From an uncultured Phycisphaerales bacterium (GTDB lineage: Bacteria; Planctomycetota; Phycisphaerae; UBA1845; CAIVHJ01), in NCBI GenBank assembly GCA_903905665.1, contig CAIVHJ010000286.1:1-10050 (forward strand): DNA of 10,050 nucleotides. Direction: 5' to 3'. The position numbers and the translations under genes were made by a program. The notes below the pieces were generated by a model. The model did no database searches and was not told the DNA's origin. It saw only the letters and a list, made by a program, of their open reading frames with translations. Each line of letters opens with the position of its first letter. Positions within the stretch are counted from its first letter, which is position 1. Positions 4,884-10,050 of this stretch are shown piece by piece.

Positions 4884-6197
4884 TCATTTTTCAGCGGGGT
4901 TGATTTCCAACGAAGTGCTGGTGCATGAACCGGTGAAGATTGACCATGGAAAAGCTCTCGCCCAGTCCCGAGTGCGATCACGATTGGGTTGGGAATCCGA
5001 GTCTGTTTGCGCCGGAGCAGGGGGTGGGTTCGGCGGCGTGGTTCGGCTGAGAAAGTTGTTGTATCTGACCGCAAGCGAAAAGGGCGCACCGGGTGGGATA
5101 TGTTCGGCGAGCGGTTTGAACTGCAGGATATCCGAAAGCGAAGCTCGAAGGACTTCGACGGTTTCGGTCGGCTTGAGGGTACGGATACGATCGGGTTGCC
5201 AAGGCATTATTTCGTTCCAGACGTGATCGGTTTCCCATGTCTGGGAACCAGAATGCAGCACCCAGATTAGTTGGGCAAAGCCGGCTGTTGCCGATCCACC
5301 GAAGTTCAAATTGACGCCCACGGGTCGATCGTGAGTGCATCGCAGTGTGACGACCAGTTCGGATTTTTCGAGGTGCAAATCCGCCTGGAGTTCACGCTGG
5401 GCATTGCGGATGACTTCCGAGGCGGGTTCGGTGACGGTCAGTGTGATTTCGTTGCCTGTTACCAACCCCACCTGATTCTTTCGGAGTTGTTCATCATCCC
5501 ATTCGGGTTGATAGACGAAGCGAATTTTGTAATCGCCTTTTTCGAGCAGGCGGAATCGCGCTGCTCCTCGGTTGAATTCCGAGAGATTCAGGACAAAAGT
5601 CTGTCCCGCCGACAGGACTGCGGCCGGTTCATGTACGGCGCGTATATTCACTGATTTTTCGAGGGAATCACAACCGCGATAATCGTCGTATGCCAAGGGT
5701 ATTTCGTCGCCATTGGGCGCCGCGACGTGCAGATAGTCGGCGAGGTCAAGCATATTTCCGAACTGAACGGCCGTGGGATCGGCGTCCAGTTGAGAGCGAT
5801 TTTGCAGCAGGAAGGGCAACTGGATTGGAAATTCAGACAGGTTGGTCATTTTGACGCTCAGCGTCACGGGTTCGTCCCAATGGATCGTCGTGTGATCGGC
5901 GCTCAATTCAACTTTGGCGCCGACCCAGTACAGGGTGCTGATTTTTTCGAGGATTTTTTGCGCCCGCAGGGATGCTTCATAATCGTCGCCGGGATTCAAT
6001 TGTTTCAGGGCCGCCATCGCCTGTGGGCCGGCGGCGTAGAGTTGTCGCACGGCATCGTCGCGCACCTCCGCCGAAGGATCGCTCAGCCGGTCAATCCAGA
6101 CCTGCAGATTCTGTGGTGTCATCGGAGGATTTTGCGCAAAGGCCGGTGCCGTGCACCACAGGAAAAGCATCGTCCATTTGATGACTCGAATATTCAT
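4884..6197 (-). CDS. Secreted protein with HEAT-like N-terminus and beta-sandwich regions, function unknown
   Basis: I do not recognise a named family. The 437-residue product starts with a classic Sec signal peptide (basic MNIRVIK, hydrophobic core, cleavage after APAFA at about residue 21). Residues 29-86 look like one HEAT/armadillo-type helical unit (WIDRLSDPSAEVRDDAVRQL, then AAGPQAMAAL and SLRAQKILEKI). From about 94 on the pattern is beta-rich, with one sandwich-like region over roughly 94-256 (WDEPVTLSVKMTNLSEFPI is typical of Ig-like or CARD-B-like folds) and a second over about 270-430 interrupted by a proline-rich linker (388-396). There is no visible catalytic motif, lipobox or membrane anchor, so it is probably periplasmic. 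ATG 6197 is chosen because it starts the signal peptide and has AGGTGG upstream; an open frame continues to 6464 but is antisense to the next gene. It is divergent from the lipoprotein hydrolase gene. Confidence 0.8.
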   Translation of the reverse strand: MNIRVIKWTMLFLWCTAPAFAQNPPMTPQNLQVWIDRLSDPSAEVRDDAVRQLYAAGPQAMAALKQLNPGDDYEASLRAQKILEKISTLYWVGAKVELSADHTTIHWDEPVTLSVKMTNLSEFPIQLPFLLQNRSQLDADPTAVQFGNMLDLADYLHVAAPNGDEIPLAYDDYRGCDSLEKSVNIRAVHEPAAVLSAGQTFVLNLSEFNRGAARFRLLEKGDYKIRFVYQPEWDDEQLRKNQVGLVTGNEITLTVTEPASEVIRNAQRELQADLHLEKSELVVTLRCTHDRPVGVNLNFGGSATAGFAQLIWVLHSGSQTWETDHVWNEIMPWQPDRIRTLKPTETVEVLRASLSDILQFKPLAEHIPPGAPFSLAVRYNNFLSRTTPPNPPPAPAQTDSDSQPNRDRTRDWARAFPWSIFTGSCTSTSLEINPAEK

Positions 6198-6264
6198 GGT
6201 CGAAAATTCCACCTGAGCGTTGCACCGCCTCGGCCTCGTGATTCCAAGCTTCACAAAAGACGAC

Positions 6265-6293
6265 TTGGGATCGCGTGGATGATCCGTTATATT
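6265..6293 (+). promoter_or_regulatory. Promoter of the hydrolase-radical SAM-membrane protein operon
   Basis: TTGGGA (6265-6270, 4 of 6 consensus) and TATATT (6288-6293, 5 of 6) are separated by the optimal 17 bases. The expected transcription start, 6-8 bases after the -10, falls at about 6299-6301, which is on the GTG start codon of the next gene. The message would therefore be leaderless or nearly so. Confidence 0.6.
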
Positions 6294-6317
6294 ACCGCGT
6301 GTGAAGAGTTTCGTCAT
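6289..6317 (-). promoter_or_regulatory. Possible divergent promoter sharing the -10 box
   Basis: On the minus strand TAATAT (complement of 6289-6294) is a 4-of-6 match to a -10 box. ATGACG (complement of 6312-6317) lies 17 bases upstream of it as a 4-of-6 -35 box. It would drive the secreted-protein gene that starts at 6197 with a leader of roughly 85 bases. The box overlaps the + strand -10 almost completely. The matches are weak, so this is tentative. Confidence 0.3.
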
Positions 6318-7734
6318 TTCAACCGGAACAAGAAGGAACGGATATTTTGGAGCGGTCTGGATTATGGCGATGGTCACGGGATGCTTTTCGGAACGTTCAT
6401 GTCCGATGACGGATGGAGATATCAAGCTTGTCGAGCCGCCCCGCGCAGCAGCGCAAGCGACCATGCGAGATTGGCTTGCTGACGCGCACGCCCAATTGGA
6501 ACCGCTGTTGCCTCGCCATCAATGCAGTCCCCTGTGTACAGAAGACCTGGTCAGTTCCGACGGACAGGCGGTTGATGTGTTTGCCCATTTTGGAAGAAAA
6601 TTTGAGGACATGGATACGATCCTGGGCAACATCAGCGGATTGACTCATACTGCTCATCTTTCGGCGACGAAGTTCTACGTGACTGAAAAACCTCCTGCGT
6701 GGCCGGGATTTGAGGAGGTTTGGATACCGACGCATGATATCACGTACCCGAATCTGGAGTTGTCGGGACGGCTGGGCTTGGCGGAGCGGAACGGTCAGGT
6801 GATCCAAGCCGACTGCATTGTGCTTTTGCCGGGGTTGTACGGAGACAACGGGGTGCTGCGGACGCGCGATCTGGCGATGTCGCTGCGTGATCGCGGTTTC
6901 CATGTATTGTCGCTGGAATTGCGGGGGTGTGGGCAAACCGAAGTGCGATACCCCCATATCTATGCCGCCTGGGGTGTCGCAGAGACGACAGATTTACTGA
7001 CGGTGTCGGAGTGGCTTGAAGCAAAGCCCGAAGTGAATCGCACGGGGCTGGTGGGATTTTGCTGGGGGGCGCACACGGCGTTGTTGACATCGTGGGTGGA
7101 CGGCCGAGACGAGGATGATCCATCGGTCAGTGCGGTGTTTCGTCCGCAGATTCGGATCGGTGGCGCCCGGCGGCATTACACCGCGGGGATTATTGCGTTT
7201 TCGCCGGTTTTGGATTTTGAACGACTGATGGATGAACTGGAACAACCCCAGTCTGCGATTTTCTCGCCGGTTCTGAACGGGTTTCAAAACATCCTCAAGG
7301 ATCGCAAGCGACAAAAAGGATTCGAACCGGCCAACGGTAGTCTGCGTGAGCTCGTGACGACCGAGATTCGGGGTTACGGATTGACGTATTCCAATCCGGA
7401 CGATCCGGTGTGGCATGGCAGCCGTTTTTTGCGGTTTTTGCCTTACAAGAATGAGCCGACGGGCGATAAGCTGGAAAAGGCCCGTGTTCCGGTTTTGATC
7501 ATACAGGCGGTGAATGATCCGCTGCTTCCGGCGCAGGATGTTGCCGATCTGATTGCGAGAACCGAGAATCCGTTGGTGGCGGCGGTGATTTTGCCGGGGG
7601 GCGGACACGTGGGATTTCCCGCCTATTGCCGTTCGTATTACTACAGCCTGATCCTGAATTTTTTTGACCGACAGCGCGGACCCGGCGGGGAAACGACGAA
7701 TGAGGAACAAAAAGCCCTGAACGCCGTGCGATGA
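6301..7734 (+). CDS. Lipoprotein alpha/beta hydrolase with cysteine nucleophile
   Basis: The 477-residue product is an alpha/beta-hydrolase-fold enzyme of the broad YheT-like/COG0429 type; the substrate is unknown. The N-terminus is a lipoprotein signal: basic RR at 11-12, hydrophobic stretch 14-27, and lipobox VTGC with Cys28. The fold shows as CIVLLPGLYGDNGV (oxyanion region, 172-185), LSLELRGCGQTE (203-214), the nucleophile elbow GFCWGA with Cys254 in place of the usual Ser, the acid VND (Asp406) and PGGGHVGFP with His436. The Cys-Asp-His triad recalls dienelactone hydrolases, but the overall sequence is not that family. The GTG at 6301 is chosen because only it includes the whole signal peptide; the frame is closed by a stop at 6280. 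The later ATG at 6364 has a distant GGAG but would leave only six residues before the lipobox Cys. The radical SAM gene starts 10 bases after its stop. Confidence 0.85.
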   Translation: MKSFVISTGTRRNGYFGAVWIMAMVTGCFSERSCPMTDGDIKLVEPPRAAAQATMRDWLADAHAQLEPLLPRHQCSPLCTEDLVSSDGQAVDVFAHFGRKFEDMDTILGNISGLTHTAHLSATKFYVTEKPPAWPGFEEVWIPTHDITYPNLELSGRLGLAERNGQVIQADCIVLLPGLYGDNGVLRTRDLAMSLRDRGFHVLSLELRGCGQTEVRYPHIYAAWGVAETTDLLTVSEWLEAKPEVNRTGLVGFCWGAHTALLTSWVDGRDEDDPSVSAVFRPQIRIGGARRHYTAGIIAFSPVLDFERLMDELEQPQSAIFSPVLNGFQNILKDRKRQKGFEPANGSLRELVTTEIRGYGLTYSNPDDPVWHGSRFLRFLPYKNEPTGDKLEKARVPVLIIQAVNDPLLPAQDVADLIARTENPLVAAVILPGGGHVGFPAYCRSYYYSLILNFFDRQRGPGGETTNEEQKALNAVR

Positions 7735-7744
7735 AACCGAGTCC

Positions 7745-9556
7745 ATGGTCATACCAACTCCATCCATTCTTTTTGATCGTGTGTCGGGAGAGTTGCTGCC
7801 GGACGTTCAGAAACCGGCGCAATATCTCGGCGGGGAAATCAATCAGTTGGTGCGTCCGGGTGATTGGGAACGGGCGGAGGTTCGTGTGGCGCTGGTGTTC
7901 CCGGATACCTATGCCGTCGGCATGAGTCATCTGGGTTCGCATGTTTTATACTGGATCGGGAATCATCTCGAAGGCATCTGCGTGGAGCGGGTGTACGCGC
8001 CCTGGATCGACGCTGAGCGGGTGATGCGAGAAAAAAGAATTCCGCTGTTTACCTGGGACACACGGCAGGAGGTTTCGTCGGCGGACCTTGTGGCGATTTC
8101 GGTGTCTTATGAGATGAACTTCACGAATGTACTCAACGTGCTCGATCTGGCGGGGATTCCGATTCGATCGGAGCATCGGGAAGATGACGATCCGCTGGTG
8201 CTGATGGGAGGGCCGCAGGCGGACAACCCGGAGCCGCTGGCGCCGTTCGTTGATCTGGTGATCGTGGGTGACGGGGAGGAATCATTTGCCGACGTGCTGC
8301 GACACATTCGCGAATTGAAGCGAAGCGGGGTCCGGCGGCGGGATATGGTTTTGGATCTGGCTCATCGGTTTGCATGGCTTTATGCGCCGAATCTGTATGA
8401 AGTGTCGTATCGACCCGACGGAACGATTTCGGAAATGCATCCGAAGCATGTGGGTTTGCCGACGCGTATCAGACGATGCCACGTCGGCGATCTGAACGAG
8501 GCGCCGTTTCCGGTTCGTCCGCTGGTGCCGAATACGGAAGTGGTCCACGATCGGATCGGGATCGAAATCATGCGGGGTTGTCCCCACGGATGCCGTTTTT
8601 GCCACGCGGGGTTTACCAAGCGACCGGTGCGACATCGCCGCATCGAAACGATTCTGGAATTGGCGGAGCAGGCGTGGCGTGCGACGGGGATCGACGAAAT
8701 CGGATTGCTGTCGTTGTCCACGTCGGATTATCCGAACCTGAAGGAACTGACGGAACGTTTGAACGAGCGATTTGCCCCGCGCCAGGTGAATTTATCGTTG
8801 CCGTCGCTTCGGGTGGATCGGCTGCTTGAAGATATTCCATCTCAGATCAATCGTGTGCGCAAAGGTGGTTTGACGCTTGCGGTGGAAGCGGCGACGGACG
8901 ATTTGCGCGCGGTGATTCACAAAAAAGTTTCGGACGGTCCGCTGATGGACGGTGTATTGCGGGCGTATGAGGCGGGTTGGAAAAGCGTGAAGTTGTATTT
9001 TATGGCGGGTCTCCCCGGAGAGCGGTCGGAGGACGTGGCGGGTATCTGGGAGTTAAGTCATGCGATCAGCCAGTTGCGCCGCCAAATCGGGAAGGGGCCG
9101 GCCAAAGTCACGGTTTCGGTGGGTTGGCTGGTTCCCAAACCGTTTACGCCGTTTCAGTGGGTCGCCCAGAAACCGGCGGAGTATTTTCACGAAGTCCGAC
9201 GGAGCCTTCGGGAGATGTTCCGCTCATCGCGCCACGTTGTGCTAAAGACGCATTCGGTGGAGCGTTCGATTCTGGAAGGGGTTTTTTCGCGCGGGGATCG
9301 TCGTTTGGCGGATGTCATTGAGTGGGCATGGCGAAACGGCGCGCGGTTCGATGCCTGGGACGAGTGTTTCGATGATTCGCGCTGGGCCCATGCTTTTGAA
9401 GCCACGGGAGTCGATCCGGCATTTTATGCCCATCGCACGCGATCGTTTGACGAAATCCTGCCGTGGGACTTCATCGAGGGTGGAGTTCCCCGATCGCAAC
9501 TTCAGAGCCAATGCGAAGACGCCGTTGCGCAAAGCGAAAAGCGGGGAGCAATGTAG
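7745..9556 (+). CDS. B12-binding-type radical SAM protein, TIGR03960 family
   Basis: The 603-residue product matches the TIGR03960 family of radical SAM proteins with an N-terminal cobalamin-binding-like domain; the reaction is unknown to me. The N-terminal part has LLPDVQKPAQYLGGE (18-31), VALVFPDTYAVGMSHLGSHVLY (48-69), a Rossmann-like stretch to VLMGGPQADNPEP (152-164) and VIVGDGEE (172-179). The radical SAM domain carries the Fe-S motif RGCPHGCRFC with Cys279, Cys283 and Cys286 (CX3CX2C), then SLPSLRVD (351-358), a GG-T-AVEAATD segment (374-385) and MAGLPGE (420-426). The C-terminal ILPWDFIEGGV (571-581) is typical of the family end. No DxHxxG cobalamin-binding motif is visible. A DUF2344 partner, usually fused or next door, is not present. 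ATG 7745 is preceded by only a weak ribosome site; translational coupling to the hydrolase gene is likely. Confidence 0.9.
   Translation: MVIPTPSILFDRVSGELLPDVQKPAQYLGGEINQLVRPGDWERAEVRVALVFPDTYAVGMSHLGSHVLYWIGNHLEGICVERVYAPWIDAERVMREKRIPLFTWDTRQEVSSADLVAISVSYEMNFTNVLNVLDLAGIPIRSEHREDDDPLVLMGGPQADNPEPLAPFVDLVIVGDGEESFADVLRHIRELKRSGVRRRDMVLDLAHRFAWLYAPNLYEVSYRPDGTISEMHPKHVGLPTRIRRCHVGDLNEAPFPVRPLVPNTEVVHDRIGIEIMRGCPHGCRFCHAGFTKRPVRHRRIETILELAEQAWRATGIDEIGLLSLSTSDYPNLKELTERLNERFAPRQVNLSLPSLRVDRLLEDIPSQINRVRKGGLTLAVEAATDDLRAVIHKKVSDGPLMDGVLRAYEAGWKSVKLYFMAGLPGERSEDVAGIWELSHAISQLRRQIGKGPAKVTVSVGWLVPKPFTPFQWVAQKPAEYFHEVRRSLREMFRSSRHVVLKTHSVERSILEGVFSRGDRRLADVIEWAWRNGARFDAWDECFDDSRWAHAFEATGVDPAFYAHRTRSFDEILPWDFIEGGVPRSQLQSQCEDAVAQSEKRGAM
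9543..9548 (+). promoter_or_regulatory. Shine-Dalgarno site supporting a TTG start at 9558
   Basis: GGGGAG (9543-9548) stands 9 bases before TTG 9558, inside the end of the radical SAM gene. The nearby ATG at 9551 is followed at once by TAG and cannot be a start. This supports the TTG as the initiator of the following membrane protein gene. Confidence 0.55.
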
Positions 9557-9557
9557 G

Positions 9558-10050
9558 TTGTTCACACACATTCGATACATCGGACTATTAGCAGTCATCA
9601 CGATCGGGGCGCACTGGGGGGCGCTGGGGGATGGTCTGTTTCTCGATGATCACTGGCATCAGAGGAGTTTGCGAGCGGCGCGGTGGACGTTCCATGATTT
9701 GTTGACCAGTACGACGCTCGAACCTGCGCGATGGCTGGACACGTGGTGGCAGGACAAGGATTATCGGTGGGATTACAGCCGACCGGCAGTGATGGCGTGG
9801 ATGAAAGCGATTCAGCAATGGTCCGGCGGATCGGTTCCGCTGCAACATGCGTCGAGCATGTTGTGGCACACTGTCTGCACGCTGCTGGTCTATGTGTTGT
9901 GCTTTCAGTTAACGCGAAATTTTTTCTGGACGTTTTTTGCCGGCGTGTTGTTCGGGATATATCCTCACTCGGCGTATGCAGTGGGCTGGTTGGCGGCTCA
10001 GAATACGATCATTCAGACCACGCTGACACTGGCGGCGCTGCTGTGCTATG
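9558..10050 (+). CDS. Polytopic membrane protein, GT-C glycosyltransferase-like, N-terminal part
   Basis: The frame is open from TTG 9558 to the window end (164 codons, 3' end missing). It has an N-terminal membrane segment at about 7-19 (YIGLLAVITIGAH), an extracytoplasmic loop with the acidic pair LFLDDHW (Asp30, Asp31) and later SRPAVMAW (Arg75-Pro76), and then membrane segments at about 101-117, 122-137 and 145-163. The loop YPHSAYAVGWLAAQNT between the last two is typical of large lipid-phosphosugar-dependent transferases. The Asp pair in the first periplasmic loop and the RP element fit GT-C fold enzymes (PMT/ArnT-like), which move sugars from polyprenyl-phosphate donors outside the inner membrane. 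The family is inferred from this pattern only; a non-enzymatic membrane protein is possible. It begins one base after the radical SAM stop, so the genes share an operon. Confidence 0.75.
   Translation, partial: MFTHIRYIGLLAVITIGAHWGALGDGLFLDDHWHQRSLRAARWTFHDLLTSTTLEPARWLDTWWQDKDYRWDYSRPAVMAWMKAIQQWSGGSVPLQHASSMLWHTVCTLLVYVLCFQLTRNFFWTFFAGVLFGIYPHSAYAVGWLAAQNTIIQTTLTLAALLCY

Noticed and set aside
6198..6464. N-terminal extension of the secreted protein to 6464
   Set aside because: It would bury the signal peptide behind 89 residues and lie antisense to the hydrolase start. ATG 6197 with AGGTGG upstream is far better.
5727..6482. 251-codon + strand open frame across the secreted-protein gene and the intergenic promoter
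   Set aside because: It is antisense to a gene with a clear signal peptide and runs through the divergent promoter region into another frame of the hydrolase gene.
7731..7925. ATGA overlap at the hydrolase stop as the start of a separate 64-codon gene
   Set aside because: This frame is not that of the radical SAM protein and lies wholly inside its N-terminal coding region; the product has no features.
1..10050. CRISPR arrays, toxin-antitoxin pairs, insertion sequences, tRNA genes and retron-like elements
   Set aside because: I looked for spaced direct repeats, transposase or integrase motifs, small paired ORFs and tRNA-like folds and found none that hold up; the window is tightly packed with housekeeping and envelope genes.

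Overview
This is an ordinary chromosomal stretch of a bacterium. It has moderately high GC by eye and a classic translation gene cluster at its left end. The secreted HEAT-like protein, the lipoprotein hydrolase, the B12-type radical SAM protein, the weak ribosome sites and the missing rimM and rnhB would suit the Planctomycetota or a neighbouring lineage. No marker gene here settles this, so the taxonomic guess is weak. There is no tRNA, rRNA, CRISPR array, insertion sequence or phage gene.

Left block, 1-1860, + strand: the lysine/arginine-rich end of a protein that is probably Ffh, then rpsP (bS16), trmD (tRNA m1G37 methyltransferase) and rplS (bL19). A strong extended -10 promoter lies before rpsP and a perfect 10-bp intrinsic terminator closes the block after rplS. 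rimM is absent between rpsP and trmD. A hairpin lies in the trmD-rplS gap.

Middle block, 1921-6197: yraN (UPF0102, nuclease-like fold) and tatD (metal-dependent DNase family) on the + strand. They converge, with 14 bases between stops, on a minus-strand group that reads, in transcription order, a secreted protein of unknown function (4884-6197), larB (nickel-pincer cofactor synthesis) and nnrD (NAD(P)HX repair). larB and nnrD are one base apart and form an operon whose products both act on nicotinic acid/nicotinamide dinucleotides.

Right block, 6301-10050, + strand: a lipoprotein alpha/beta hydrolase with a cysteine nucleophile, a B12-binding-type radical SAM protein of the TIGR03960 family, and the start of a polytopic membrane protein resembling GT-C glycosyltransferases. 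The genes are 10 and 1 bases apart and look like one operon. Its promoter sits so close to a GTG start that the message is probably leaderless. The same AT-rich box can be read as a -10 on the other strand, towards the secreted protein.

I see no clear new defence or mobile system. The parts most worth a second look are the probable leaderless GTG start and shared promoter at 6265-6301, the hydrolase/radical SAM/membrane protein operon without the usual DUF2344 partner, the larB-nnrD pair, and the swapped acidic residues at the catalytic position of TrmD.
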